A stretch of 64,000 nucleotides of DNA from Streptomyces longwoodensis (lineage in GTDB: Bacteria > Actinomycetota > Actinomycetes > Streptomycetales > Streptomycetaceae). The first letter of the stretch is position 1, and each line of letters opens with the position of its first letter. The translations under genes and the position numbers were made by a program. Below, in pieces: positions 36,049-45,145 of the stretch. Under the pieces are notes generated by a model. That model saw only the letters and a program-made list of their open reading frames with translations. It searched no databases and was not told where the DNA came from. The DNA lies in contig NZ_KQ948551.1 in the NCBI RefSeq assembly GCF_001514125.1, positions 62,001 to 126,000 on the forward strand, in the 5' to 3' direction.

Positions 36049-37254
36049 CTAGGTCTGAGGATCACCGTCGGCCAGGCGCCCCAGGATCAGCGCGATGCGC
36101 AACGTGAAGGCCGAGCGTACATCGGACGGCGACCAACCGGTGACGTCAGTCACACGTCGGAGCCGGTAGCGCACGGTGTTGGGATGGACGAACAGCATGC
36201 GCGCCGCGCCCTCCAGACTGCTCGCCTGTTCGAGATAGACGGACAGCGTCTCCAGCAGCGCCGAGCCCGCCTCCTCCAGCGGTCTGTAGATCTCCTCCAC
36301 CAACTGGTGCCGGGCGCCGGGGTCCCCGGCCATGGCGCGCTCCGGCAGCAGATCGTCGGCCAGCACCGGGCGTGGCGCGTCCTGCCAGGCCGAGCAGGCC
36401 TTGAGCCCGGCCGCGGCGGCCTGCGCGGACCGGGTCGCGGCCAGCAGGTCGGGGACCACGGGCCCGGCGACGACCGGCCCGGCGGCGAACGGCCCGATCA
36501 GCGACTTCGCCACCGCCAGCGGGTTGTCGCTGCCGCCCGCGATGACCACCAGCCGGGCCCCGAGCACCCCGGTGAGCACCTGGAGCTTGGCGTGCCGGGC
36601 GGCCCGCCGGATCGCCTCCACGGTCAGCTCGGAGTCGCCGTCCGGGGCGGTGCCGAGGACCACGCAGACGTGCTCCGGCGCGTTCCAGCCGAGGGCGGCG
36701 GCCCGGCTGACGGCGCCCTCGTCGGCCTCGCCGCTGAGCACGGCGTTCACCACCAGCGACTCCAGCCGGGCGTCCCAGGCACCGCGTGCCTCGGCGGCCT
36801 GGGCGTAGACCTGGGCGGTGGCGAAGGCGATCTCCCGGGCGTAGACGAGCAGCGCCTCGCGCAGGACGGACTCGTCGCCGGGCGCGGCGACCTCGTCGAT
36901 CGCCGACTCCATGACCTCGATGGTGGTGCGCACCATCTCCACGGTCTGGCGCAGCGTGATGGCCCGGGTCAGCTCGCGCGGGGCGGTGCCGAAGACGTCG
37001 GTGGAGATGGCCTGCGGGGCGTCGGGGTGCCGGAACCACTCGGTGAAGGCGGCGATGCCGGCCTGCGCGACGAGGCCGATCCAGGAACGGTTCTCCGGGG
37101 GCATCGCCCGGTACCACGGCAGCGTCTCGTCCATGCGCGCGATGGCCTGCGCGGCGAGCGCCCCGGAGGACTTCTCCAGCCGCTTCAGGGTCGCGGAGTG
37201 CGGGTGGACGACGTGCGCTGCGGCGGGGGGCTTGCTGGCTTCGGGTTCGGGCAC
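36049..37254 (-). CDS. fasR: FasR, PucR-type activator of fatty acid synthesis genes
   Basis: 401 residues from a GTG. The C-terminal PucR HTH reads FVHPNTVRYRLRRVTDVTGW, with the preceding LLETLSVYLEQASSLEGAA helix typical of the family; the N-terminal half holds a GGDEF-like/RsbR-like region. FasR is an essential activator of fabD-fabH-acpP-fabF in S. coelicolor, and the gene order here is the same. Its stop lies 83 bases before fabD, and read-through is possible. Confidence 0.95.
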   Translation of the reverse strand: MPEPEASKPPAAAHVVHPHSATLKRLEKSSGALAAQAIARMDETLPWYRAMPPENRSWIGLVAQAGIAAFTEWFRHPDAPQAISTDVFGTAPRELTRAITLRQTVEMVRTTIEVMESAIDEVAAPGDESVLREALLVYAREIAFATAQVYAQAAEARGAWDARLESLVVNAVLSGEADEGAVSRAAALGWNAPEHVCVVLGTAPDGDSELTVEAIRRAARHAKLQVLTGVLGARLVVIAGGSDNPLAVAKSLIGPFAAGPVVAGPVVPDLLAATRSAQAAAAGLKACSAWQDAPRPVLADDLLPERAMAGDPGARHQLVEEIYRPLEEAGSALLETLSVYLEQASSLEGAARMLFVHPNTVRYRLRRVTDVTGWSPSDVRSAFTLRIALILGRLADGDPQT

Positions 37255-37350
37255 GGGGACAAGACTGCCTCATCGGTCCGCGGGCGTGGGGTGCCGGGGT
37301 GTGCCGGTGCACCTCCGCCCGCCGGTCGCGCGGCTACCGTGGGGTGCGTG

Positions 37351-38007
37351 ATGGACGTGCGGCGCGCCGGCGGGCGCTACAGGGGCGGGGACCCGGCGGC
37401 CGGGATCGAGACCCGTCACGCCTTCTCCTTCGGCCCCCACTACGACCCGGACAACCTCCGCTTCGGCGCCCTGATCGCCTGCAACGAGGAGCGGCTCGCG
37501 CCCGGCGCCGGCTTCGACGAGCACCCGCACAGCCACACCGAGCTCGTCACGTGGGTGGTCGAGGGCGAGCTGACCCACCGCGACTCACGCGGCCACGGGA
37601 CGCTGGTGCGGCCCGGCGACGTCCAGCGGCTCAGCGCGGCCGCCGGGGTGCGGCACGTCGAGCGCAACGACGGCGCGGGGCCGCTGACCTTCGTGCAGAT
37701 GTGGCTGGCCCCGCTGGACCCGGGCGGCGACCCGGTGTACGAGGTCGTCCGCGGCATCGCCGACGCCACGCCCTACGCCGTCCCGGAGGCGGGCGCGATG
37801 CTGCACGTGCGGCGGCTGGTGGCGGGGGAGCGGACCGCGCTGCCGGACGCGCCGCGGCTGTACGTCCACGTCGTGCGGGGCACGGTGCGGCTCGGCCCGC
37901 ACGAGCTGGGCCCCGGGGACGCCGTGCGGGCCACCGACGAGAAGGGCCGCGAGCTGTCCGCGTCCGAGGGCCCGGCCGAGGTGCTGGTGTGGGAGCTGTC
38001 GGCCTGA
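37351..38007 (+). CDS. Pirin family protein
   Basis: 218 residues, double cupin. The metal site motif HPHSHTE (residues near 53-59) with a later Glu is present. Pirins bind iron; some oxidise quercetin and others modulate transcription or pyruvate metabolism. A GTG one codon upstream is an alternative start. Its stop codon abuts that of the kinase gene in a shared TGATCA. Confidence 0.9.
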   Translation: MDVRRAGGRYRGGDPAAGIETRHAFSFGPHYDPDNLRFGALIACNEERLAPGAGFDEHPHSHTELVTWVVEGELTHRDSRGHGTLVRPGDVQRLSAAAGVRHVERNDGAGPLTFVQMWLAPLDPGGDPVYEVVRGIADATPYAVPEAGAMLHVRRLVAGERTALPDAPRLYVHVVRGTVRLGPHELGPGDAVRATDEKGRELSASEGPAEVLVWELSA

Positions 38008-39822
38008 TCAGCCGTCGGTGGGCTCCTCCGCGTTGCGCCAGATCGTGAGGTCGACCGAGACGTAGTCGCTGGGGTCGCCCTTGGGCGCGGTGCCCTTGAA
38101 GGTGATCAGGGCGATGTGCCCGGACGTGGTGTGCACGCACAGGTGCGAGCCGGTGCTGACCTGCGTGAGGGTGACGCTCTTGGCGTACCGGGTGTCCTCC
38201 CGGCACGTCGTCAGCGACGCGTCCTCGGCGTTGTTCAGGAGCACGATCTTCTCGCCGGGGCTGCCCAGCGTGGCCGGGCCGCCGAAGTCGCCGCCCTGGT
38301 AGTAGAAGTCGGAGCCCTCGGCGTAGGCGGCGCCGACGTCGTCGTAGAGGGGCTTGGGCGGGGAGTCGGCGAAGCGGACGTAGTAGCCCTCGGGGATGTT
38401 GATCCCCCGGTACGTCACCGGCTTCGGGTCTGGCCGCGGCCGGGTGCCGTCCCCGGCGACCGGGGAGGAGGACGAGGAGCTCGTGGTGTCGCCGTCGTCG
38501 GCCTTGCCCGTGATGTCGAGGAGCACCGAGGCGCAGCTGCTGAGCCACACGAAGGCCGCCACCGCGGCGACGCCGATGCCGATCCACTTGCCGGCCCGGT
38601 TCCTCCTGGGCGGCAGGGGCGTGGGGCGCCAGGGCTGCTGCCCAAAGGGCGGCTGCGGCCCGGTCGGCGGGCCGTACGGCGGCCTGGGCCCGGTCGGGGG
38701 CCCGTACCCGGGGGCGGGGGCGTGCGGCACCGGCGGCGGTCCGTAGCCCGGGACGGGGGTCGACGGGACGTGCGCGGCGGTCGCCGTGGGCGCGGCGTGC
38801 GCGGGCGGCGGGGGCGTGTGGGACGCAGGGGACGCGGGAGCCGCGGAGGAGAGGTGGGTGAGCGGCGCGGTGGGCGGGGGGCCGGCCGGGGCGGGCTTCG
38901 GCGCGGCGGCCAGGGCGGCGGAGGCCGACACCCGCTGGGTGATGTCCGCGGCGATGGCCTCCGGCAGCCAGGTGCCGGACTGGCGCAGCGGCGTCGGGGA
39001 GGCCTCCTGGCACAGCTCGACGATCCGCGCCGGGGTGGGCCGCCGGGCCGGGTCCTTGGCCAGGCACTCCCGCACGAAGCGCAGCTGCTCGGGCAGCCCC
39101 TCCAGGTCCGGCTCCTCGTGGACGATCCGGTACAGCACGGCGTGCGACGGGCCGTCGCCGTAGGCGCCCTGGCCGCGCCCCGCGAAGGCGGCCACCTGGC
39201 CGAGCGCGAACACGTCCGAGGCGGGCGTGATCTCCTTGCCGGCGGCTTGCTCCGGCGACATGAACGCGGGCGTGCCGACGGAGACGCCGGTGCCGGTCAG
39301 CGCGGTGGCGTCGGCGGCGCGCGCGATGCCGAAGTCGATCACCCGCGGGCCGTCGGAGGCCAGCAGCACGTTGGACGGCTTCAGGTCGCGGTGCACGATG
39401 CCCGCGCCGTGGATCACCGACAGCGCCTCGGCCATGCCGGCGAGCAGCAGCAGGACCGACGGGGCGGGCAGCGGGCCGTGCTCGGCGACCGCCGCGGCCA
39501 GCGAGGGGCCGGGCACGTAGGCGGTGGCCAGCCAGGGCCGGGTGCCCTCCACGTCGTAGTCGATGACCGGGGCGGTGTACAGGCCCTGCACCCGCTTGGC
39601 CGCCTCGACCTCCTGGCGGAACCGCCGGCGGAACTCCGGGTCCTCGCTCAGCTCGGGGCGGATCGTCTTCAGCGCGATCGGGTGCCCGCCGGGCGTGTAC
39701 GACAGGTACACCGTGCCCATGCCGCCCGAGCCGAGCCGCGCCGCGAGCCGGTAGCTCGCCACCGACGCCGGATCGCCGCTCTCCAGCGGACGGAACTGCC
39801 CGCCCGGTCCCCCGACTGCCAT
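38008..39822 (-). CDS. Transmembrane Ser/Thr protein kinase with an extracellular domain
   Basis: 604 residues. The kinase domain (about 24-280) is complete: GSGGMGTVY at 31-39, Lys52, HRDLKPSN with Asp146, and DFG at 163-165. A long Pro/Ala/Gly linker (PYGPPTGPQPPFG type) leads to one TM helix near 410-432. The outer part of about 160 residues is a Ser run followed by a folded segment with NIPEGYYVRFADSPP and two Cys (TTCRED, HLCVHT), probably a disulfide. No PASTA repeats. The outer domain resembles nothing I can name and would be the sensor. GGGGGAG precedes the ATG. Confidence 0.92.
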   Translation of the reverse strand: MAVGGPGGQFRPLESGDPASVASYRLAARLGSGGMGTVYLSYTPGGHPIALKTIRPELSEDPEFRRRFRQEVEAAKRVQGLYTAPVIDYDVEGTRPWLATAYVPGPSLAAAVAEHGPLPAPSVLLLLAGMAEALSVIHGAGIVHRDLKPSNVLLASDGPRVIDFGIARAADATALTGTGVSVGTPAFMSPEQAAGKEITPASDVFALGQVAAFAGRGQGAYGDGPSHAVLYRIVHEEPDLEGLPEQLRFVRECLAKDPARRPTPARIVELCQEASPTPLRQSGTWLPEAIAADITQRVSASAALAAAPKPAPAGPPPTAPLTHLSSAAPASPASHTPPPPAHAAPTATAAHVPSTPVPGYGPPPVPHAPAPGYGPPTGPRPPYGPPTGPQPPFGQQPWRPTPLPPRRNRAGKWIGIGVAAVAAFVWLSSCASVLLDITGKADDGDTTSSSSSSPVAGDGTRPRPDPKPVTYRGINIPEGYYVRFADSPPKPLYDDVGAAYAEGSDFYYQGGDFGGPATLGSPGEKIVLLNNAEDASLTTCREDTRYAKSVTLTQVSTGSHLCVHTTSGHIALITFKGTAPKGDPSDYVSVDLTIWRNAEEPTDG

Positions 39823-39910
39823 CGCTCTCCCCCGAGAATCCGCGCGTGTCGTACCGCGCAAGTGTGCGTACGCACAGGGAGGTTATCCGAGCCGCACCCC
39901 CAACTGCGGC

Positions 39911-40732
39911 CTACCCCTGGGCCTCTGCCCGCACGGCGTCGGTGAACGGCGGCCAGGCCTCGACCGCCCACGGCCCGAACGCGCGGTCCGTCAGGGCCAC
40001 GCAGGCCAGCCGGGCGTCGGGGTCGATCCACAGGAAGGTGCCGGACTGGCCGAAGTGGCCGAAGGTGCGCGGCGAGGACGAACTCCCCGTCCAGTGCGGC
40101 GCCTTGCTGTCGCGGATCTCGAAACCGAGCCCCCAGTCGTTGGGGTTCTGGTGGCCGTAGCCCGGCAGCACGCCCTTGGTGCCCGGGTACTGCACGGTCA
40201 TCGCCTGCGCCACCGTGCGCGGGTCCAGCAGCCGCGGCGCCTGCACCTCGGCGGCGAACCGCAGCAGGTCCTCCACGGTCGACACTCCGTCCTTGGCGGG
40301 CGAGCCCTCCAGCGAGGTGGCCGTCATCCCCAGCGGCTCGAGCACCGCCTGGCGCAGGTACTCGGCGAACGGGATGTCCGTCGCCTTGGCGATGTGGTCG
40401 CCGAGCTGCTCGAACCCGGCGTTGGAGTACAGCCGCCGCTCCCCGGGCGGTGCCGTCACCCGGTGCTCGTCGAAGGCCAGCCCGGAGGTGTGGGCGAGCA
40501 GGTGGCGTACGGTCGCCCCGGCGGGCCCGGCCGGCTCGTCCAGCTCGACCGCCCCCTCCTCGTACGCGACGAGGGCGGCGTAGGCGGCGAGCGGCTTGGT
40601 CACCGAGGCCAGCGGGAACCGCTGTGCCACCGGGCCGTGGGTGCCCAGGACGGTCCCGTCGGCCCGGACGACGCCCGCCGCGGCGGAGGGGACCGGCCAG
40701 TTCTCGATCAGCGCGAGGCTCGTCAGCGACAT
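39911..40732 (-). CDS. Serine hydrolase, beta-lactamase/D-alanyl-D-alanine carboxypeptidase-like
   Basis: 273 residues, no signal peptide. SVTK at 43-46 is the SxxK motif, LYSNAGFE holds YxN, and FGHFGQSGT near the end is the third motif. Short, cytosolic members of this group are usually esterases. It ends 88 bases before the kinase start on the same strand. Confidence 0.88.
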   Translation of the reverse strand: MSLTSLALIENWPVPSAAAGVVRADGTVLGTHGPVAQRFPLASVTKPLAAYAALVAYEEGAVELDEPAGPAGATVRHLLAHTSGLAFDEHRVTAPPGERRLYSNAGFEQLGDHIAKATDIPFAEYLRQAVLEPLGMTATSLEGSPAKDGVSTVEDLLRFAAEVQAPRLLDPRTVAQAMTVQYPGTKGVLPGYGHQNPNDWGLGFEIRDSKAPHWTGSSSSPRTFGHFGQSGTFLWIDPDARLACVALTDRAFGPWAVEAWPPFTDAVRAEAQG

Positions 40733-40770
40733 GCGGCCGAGCCTACCTCCGGGACGGTCACCCTCCTGCC

Positions 40771-40801
40771 TTGCTTGGAGTGCACTCCAAGGCCCTAGCG
40801 T
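40771..40801 (+). promoter_or_regulatory. MerR-type promoter with perfect palindromic operator
   Basis: TTGCTT (40771-40776) and TAGCGT (40796-40801) are 19 bases apart, the lengthened spacer of MerR-controlled promoters. The spacer contains most of a perfect 18-bp palindrome CTTGGAGTGCACTCCAAG (40774-40791). The start point would be about base 40808, so the mRNA would be leaderless. Confidence 0.8.
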
Positions 40802-40808
40802 GGGGGCC

Positions 40809-41300
40809 ATGACGGTGATGCAGTCCACGCCCGTTCCCCTCGAGCACACCACCCGCCCCGCGGACGTCTGCTCCGCCCCGCCCCCGCGGCACCCCCGCCC
40901 CGACGGGGAGGACAGCTACACGATCAGCGAGGTCGTCGCCTTCACCGGCCTCACCGCCCACACCCTGCGCTGGTACGAGCGGATCGGCCTGATGGCCCAC
41001 GTGGACCGCTCCCACACCGGCCAGCGCCGCTACAGCAACCGCGACCTGGACTGGCTCGACCTCGTCGGGAAGCTGCGGCTGACCGGCATGCCGGTCGCCG
41101 ACATGGTGCGGTACGCCGAGCTGGTGCGCGAGGGCGACAGCACCTACGGCGCCCGGCGCGCCCTGCTGGAGGCCACCCGGCGCGACGTCCAGGCCCGCAT
41201 CGCGGAGCTCCAGGACACGCTGGCGGTGCTCGACCGAAAGATCACCTTCTACTCCGGGGCCACGCGCCCGTACGAAGCCGAGAGGACCCCCACCCGATGA
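40809..41300 (+). CDS. MerR family transcriptional regulator
   Basis: 163 residues. HTH at 37-61 (YTISEVVAFTGLTAHTLRWYER), then a dimerisation coiled coil and a short C-terminus without metal-binding Cys, so not a metal or SoxR-type sensor. The N-terminal 35 residues are Pro-rich and extra. Translationally coupled (ATGA) to the aldo/keto reductase, which it probably controls together with itself through the palindromic promoter. Confidence 0.92.
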   Translation: MTVMQSTPVPLEHTTRPADVCSAPPPRHPRPDGEDSYTISEVVAFTGLTAHTLRWYERIGLMAHVDRSHTGQRRYSNRDLDWLDLVGKLRLTGMPVADMVRYAELVREGDSTYGARRALLEATRRDVQARIAELQDTLAVLDRKITFYSGATRPYEAERTPTR

Positions 41301-42313
41301 CCGACTCCAGGATCCCCACCACCCGGCTCGGCGACGACGGCCCCGAGGTCGGCGTCCAGGGCCTGGGCTGCATGGGCATGAGCTTCGGCTACGGCCCCTC
41401 CGACGCCGACCAGTCGCGGGCCACCCTCGAACGCGCCCTGGAGCTGGGCGTCACCCTGTACGACACGGCCGACGCGTACGGCGCCGGCGAGAACGAGCGC
41501 TTCCTCGCGCCGTTCGTCCGGGCCCACCGCGACGAGCTGGTCATCGCGACGAAGTTCGCCCTGAGCATCCCGCCGGACGACCCGACCCGGCGCGTCATCC
41601 GCAACGACGCCCCCTACGTCCGCGACGCCGTCGAGGCGAGCCTGAAGCGCCTGGACGTCGACGTCATCGACCTCTACTACATGCACCGGCGCGACGTGAA
41701 CGTGCCGATCGAGGAGACCGTCGGCGTGATGGCCGAGCTGGTCCGCGAGGGCAAGGTGAAGCACCTGGGCCTCAGCGAGGTGACCGCCGACGAGCTGCGC
41801 GCGGCCCAGGCGGTCCACCCGATCGCCGCGCTCCAGTCGGAGTGGTCCCTGTTCAGCCGGGACATCGAGCGCCAGGTGGTGCCGGCGGCCCGCGAGCTCG
41901 GCGTGACCGTGGTGCCGTACTCGCCGCTCGGCCGGGGCTTCCTCACCGGCTCCTTCGCCAACGCCGACACGGACCTCACCGCCGACGACTTCCGCCGCCG
42001 GCAGCCCCGGTTCACCGGCGCGAACGCCGAGGCGAACGCCGCCCTGCTGGCGCCGCTGCGCTCCGTCGCCGACGCCCACGGCGCCACCCCCGGCCAGATC
42101 GCCCTGGCCTGGGTGCACCAGCGGGCCCGCGTGCACGACCTGCCGCTGGTGCCGATCCCGGGCACCCGCAAGCCCGGCCGGGTGGAGGAGAACACGGCGG
42201 CCACGGCGATCGTCCTGACCGACGAGGAGCTCGCCCTGCTGGAGCCGATCGCCGGCCGGGTGGCGGGCGACCGGTACGCCGACATGTCGTTCACCTCGGC
42301 CGGGCGCGAGTAG
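41297..42313 (+). CDS. Aldo/keto reductase
   Basis: 338 residues, TIM barrel with the catalytic tetrad Asp56, Tyr61, Lys86 and His130 (DTADAYG, ATKFA, YYMHR). NADPH-binding segment VPIPGTRKPGRVEEN near 290. Similar to plant and bacterial AKR13-type perakine/auxin-induced reductases; reduces aldehydes or ketones. Overlap with merR of four bases indicates co-expression, probably a response to a toxic carbonyl compound. Confidence 0.93.
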   Translation: MTDSRIPTTRLGDDGPEVGVQGLGCMGMSFGYGPSDADQSRATLERALELGVTLYDTADAYGAGENERFLAPFVRAHRDELVIATKFALSIPPDDPTRRVIRNDAPYVRDAVEASLKRLDVDVIDLYYMHRRDVNVPIEETVGVMAELVREGKVKHLGLSEVTADELRAAQAVHPIAALQSEWSLFSRDIERQVVPAARELGVTVVPYSPLGRGFLTGSFANADTDLTADDFRRRQPRFTGANAEANAALLAPLRSVADAHGATPGQIALAWVHQRARVHDLPLVPIPGTRKPGRVEENTAATAIVLTDEELALLEPIAGRVAGDRYADMSFTSAGRE

Positions 42314-42359
42314 CCGGGGCGGGCGCGAGGAGTCCGGGGCGAGCGGCCCGGGGACGCGG

Positions 42360-43070
42360 TCAGCGCGCCCCGCGCACCGCGGCGAGCACGGCCGCGGCGA
42401 ACGGCAGCGACTCGTGCACCACCCCGTAGCCCAGCCCGAACACCACGGCGGCCGGGTCCTGATCGGCGGGACCCGGCCGCTCGTCGGCGCCCTTGCGCCG
42501 CAGCCGCAGGTACCCCTCGAACAGCTCCGGCGACCGCCACTCCACCCCGCACAGCTCGGACACCGGGAAGCTCTGGTCGCCGGCCTTCCACTTCGCCGAC
42601 GACGCGCCCGTCCAGAACCAGCGGAAGCGCACCGTGCGCCCGTCGAAGGACGCCTTGCCGTCGTACGCCTTGAACGACAGCGGCACCTCGGGCGCCTCGA
42701 CCAGGAACCGGTCCGTCGGCCCCGACTCGGTCAGCAGCCCCTTCAGCTCGTCCGCGTAGTACTCCGCGAGCAGCTCGCGGTCGCCGGGCAGCACCAGCTT
42801 GTAGGGGTCGCACGCCTCCTTCAGCTGCCCGTCGGCGGCCTCCGTCAGCGGGTCGGCGCCGGGCCGGGGAACCGCCCGCAGGACCACGGTGCCGCGCTTG
42901 CCCTGCTCCAGCGTGACGCGCTCCAGCGCCGAGAAGGGCACCCGCCGCTCGCGCAGCGCCGAGAACAGCTTCGGGGCCCGCAGACCCCGCTCGTAGCGGA
43001 TGAGGACGGAGTCGGAATCGAACTCCCAGGCGGCATGGAATCCGGCCAGTACGTCACCCATGCGGCTCAT
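42360..43070 (-). CDS. DUF4429 domain protein
   Basis: 236 residues. MGDVLAGFHAAWEFDSDSVLIRYERG is the typical start of a Streptomyces family with two DUF4429 (PH-like) segments; PFSALERVTL and SFPVSELCGVEWRS mark the repeats. Two ATG codons are near the start. Soluble, function unknown. Confidence 0.85.
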   Translation of the reverse strand: MSRMGDVLAGFHAAWEFDSDSVLIRYERGLRAPKLFSALRERRVPFSALERVTLEQGKRGTVVLRAVPRPGADPLTEAADGQLKEACDPYKLVLPGDRELLAEYYADELKGLLTESGPTDRFLVEAPEVPLSFKAYDGKASFDGRTVRFRWFWTGASSAKWKAGDQSFPVSELCGVEWRSPELFEGYLRLRRKGADERPGPADQDPAAVVFGLGYGVVHESLPFAAAVLAAVRGAR

Positions 43071-43127
43071 CGTAAGCGGGACCCGCCCGTTCGCACCCTC
43101 CCCGCGCATGCCGCAGTTCCTCCTCTT

Positions 43128-44363
43128 CTACGCGCGTCCGACCGGCGTGGCGGCGGACAAACCCGTGCGACAGGCGTCGTCTTCGCGCGCGCACACGACC
43201 GACGGGTACGCGCCAACGCCGATGCGGGCGAAGTTGCGCAGGCTGTCGGTGCCGGGCTCGAAGTAGCCGCCGTGGCCGCGGGCCTGCTTCGCCGCGAGCA
43301 CCCGGGCGCCGAACGCCCGGGACACCGGGTCCTCGCCGTGCCCGAGCCCGCCCAGTTCCAGGTAGGGAACGTCACGCACCCAGTCGTCGGCGTCCCGCAT
43401 CGCCCACACCCGGGCGCCGGTGCGCAGCTGGGCGGCCTTCTGCACCCGCATCCCGGGGCTGCCCGCCACGGCGATGTCGGCCACCCGGCGCGGCATCGCG
43501 TGCGCGGCCACACCGCACACCACCGAGCCGTAGCTGTGGCAGAACAACGAAACCGGTGCCGCCGGTGCGGTCGGCGACGTGTCCGGCAGGGCCCGCAGCA
43601 GCGCGTTCAGCCGCACCGCCCCGTTCTCGGCGCGCAGTCCGGTGGCCGAGTCGATGCCGAGGCCGTCGGGCGAGGTGTAGTCCGCCCACGCGATCACGGC
43701 GGTGCGGGTGCCCGGGCTCGCCGTGCGCTCGGCCGCGTACAGCGCCTCGGCCATGCCGACCGGGGCCGACCAGCGGCGCGAGGTGCGCTGGAAGGTGAGC
43801 AGGTCGGTGTCGACGCCCGGGACGACCACGGAGATCCGCTGGGCGCGGTCGAGGTCGCCGAAGACCTCGGCGGCCCGCCCGGAGCCCTCGGGGTCGAAGG
43901 CGAGGATCTGCCGCCCGGGGGCGGCCATCGCCTCGAAGCGGTGCATCCGCCGGCCCGCCTCGTGCTGGCCGGCCGGGGTGAGCCGGCTGTCGTGCATCCG
44001 GGCCCGCTCGGCGCGCACCGCCTCGGCCAGCGCACGGCGGTTGGCCTGGTAGCGCAGGGTGACGGGGGCGCCGTTCATGTTGCCGACGGCCAGCGGGTAA
44101 CGGTGGGCGAGCGTGGCGCGCTGGGCGTCGCTCAGCGAGGCGAAGAAGCGGGTCAGGCGGGCCGGGGAAGCGCCGGGGTCCGGCAGGGCGTGGTCCGCCA
44201 GCCGGCCGTGCTGCCAGGAGCTGAGCGAGGTCTGCAGGGCGGTGGCGGTGCGGTGGTGGCGCAGGGCGGTCCAGCCGCTGGTCGTCAGCATCACGAACAC
44301 CACGGCCAGCGCGAGCAGGGCGCGCCAGACGTTGAGCTGCGGGGAGGTGTCGAAAGAAGTCAC
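43128..44363 (-). CDS. Alpha/beta hydrolase (DUF1023 type), membrane anchored
   Basis: 411 residues. A single N-terminal hydrophobic segment (about 13-30) looks like a signal anchor, so the enzyme part is extracellular. The nucleophile elbow is FCHSYGSVVCG, with GVDTDLLTFQRTS before it. DUF1023 members are putative lipases or esterases of actinobacteria. Near the end, GHGGYFEPGTDSLRNFARIGVG supplies the His and a family-specific motif. Follows the tetR gene on the same strand, with a hairpin between. Confidence 0.88.
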   Translation of the reverse strand: MTSFDTSPQLNVWRALLALAVVFVMLTTSGWTALRHHRTATALQTSLSSWQHGRLADHALPDPGASPARLTRFFASLSDAQRATLAHRYPLAVGNMNGAPVTLRYQANRRALAEAVRAERARMHDSRLTPAGQHEAGRRMHRFEAMAAPGRQILAFDPEGSGRAAEVFGDLDRAQRISVVVPGVDTDLLTFQRTSRRWSAPVGMAEALYAAERTASPGTRTAVIAWADYTSPDGLGIDSATGLRAENGAVRLNALLRALPDTSPTAPAAPVSLFCHSYGSVVCGVAAHAMPRRVADIAVAGSPGMRVQKAAQLRTGARVWAMRDADDWVRDVPYLELGGLGHGEDPVSRAFGARVLAAKQARGHGGYFEPGTDSLRNFARIGVGAYPSVVCAREDDACRTGLSAATPVGRA

Positions 44364-44388
44364 TGGGAGGACACACTAGGAGAACGGG

Positions 44389-44406
44389 CGGGTCTCGGGA
44401 GACCCG
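44389..44406 (-). terminator. Hairpin between tetR and the DUF1023 gene
   Basis: An 8-bp perfect stem CGGGTCTC / GAGACCCG with loop GG, 46 bases after the tetR stop. Confidence 0.55.
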
Positions 44407-44452
44407 AGTGACAGGGATCACGTTTGGATAAACGCTTTCGGGGCCCACCTTC

Positions 44453-45079
44453 TCAGAGGGCGCGCCAGTTCCCCGTGAGCGCGGGCCCCACCTGATCGAG
44501 GTACGCCGTCGTCAGCGCCCGGATCGCGGCCAGGCTGAAGTCCTCGCCGAGGCTCCACTGCCGCTCGGTCACCCGCATCACCCCGCCGAACGCGGCCACC
44601 GCGATGCGCGGGCGCGGGTCGGCGTCCACGTCCAGCCCCTCCCGCTCGGCGAGCACCCGCGCGATCCGGTCCTCCGTGTCGGCCGAGCGGCGCAGGTGGG
44701 CGGCGAGCAGCACCGGCGTCGACTCGATCAGCCGGTACATGCGCAGGTACAGCTCGACCGGTACGACGTCCTCGACGTCCTCGCTGAGCCTGTCCCAGCC
44801 CTCCGTCAGGGCGTGCCGCAGCGCCTCCAGGGGCGTCTCACCGGCCGGGCGCGCCCGCACGGCCGCCACGAACCGCTCCTCGACCAGGTCCTGCACCGCG
44901 AAGGCGGCCTCCTCCTTGCCGGCGAAGTAGCGGAAGAAGGTGCGCTGCGAGACGCCGACCGCGTCGGCGACGTCGTCGATCGTGGTGCGCTCGTAGCCGC
45001 GGGTGGTGAACAGTTCGAGCGCGGCGCGCAGCAACGCCTCCCGGGTGCGCTGCTTCTTGCGCTCACGCAGGGTTTCCAT
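44453..45079 (-). CDS. TetR family transcriptional regulator
   Basis: 208 residues. HTH at about 29-53: TTIDDVADAVGVSQRTFFRYFAGKEE, followed by a ligand domain rich in helices. Divergent from the MFS exporter with 66 bases between the starts, the classical layout of a repressor and the pump it controls. Confidence 0.93.
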   Translation of the reverse strand: METLRERKKQRTREALLRAALELFTTRGYERTTIDDVADAVGVSQRTFFRYFAGKEEAAFAVQDLVEERFVAAVRARPAGETPLEALRHALTEGWDRLSEDVEDVVPVELYLRMYRLIESTPVLLAAHLRRSADTEDRIARVLAEREGLDVDADPRPRIAVAAFGGVMRVTERQWSLGEDFSLAAIRALTTAYLDQVGPALTGNWRAL

Positions 45080-45145
45080 AATGTGTCAGTAACCGACTTG
45101 TGAATTGGTTTGTCAATTGTCAGCGGCTGTCACTAGCCTCGCGGT
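45080..45145. promoter_or_regulatory. Divergent tetR/MFS promoter region
   Basis: Plus strand: TTGTCA (45110-45115), 18-base spacer, TAGCCT (45134-45139), 6 bases before the ATG, so a leaderless mRNA for the exporter. Minus strand: TTGACA overlaps the same place. Several TGTCA pentamers (near 45084, 45111, 45118, 45129) are candidates for TetR contacts. Confidence 0.6.
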
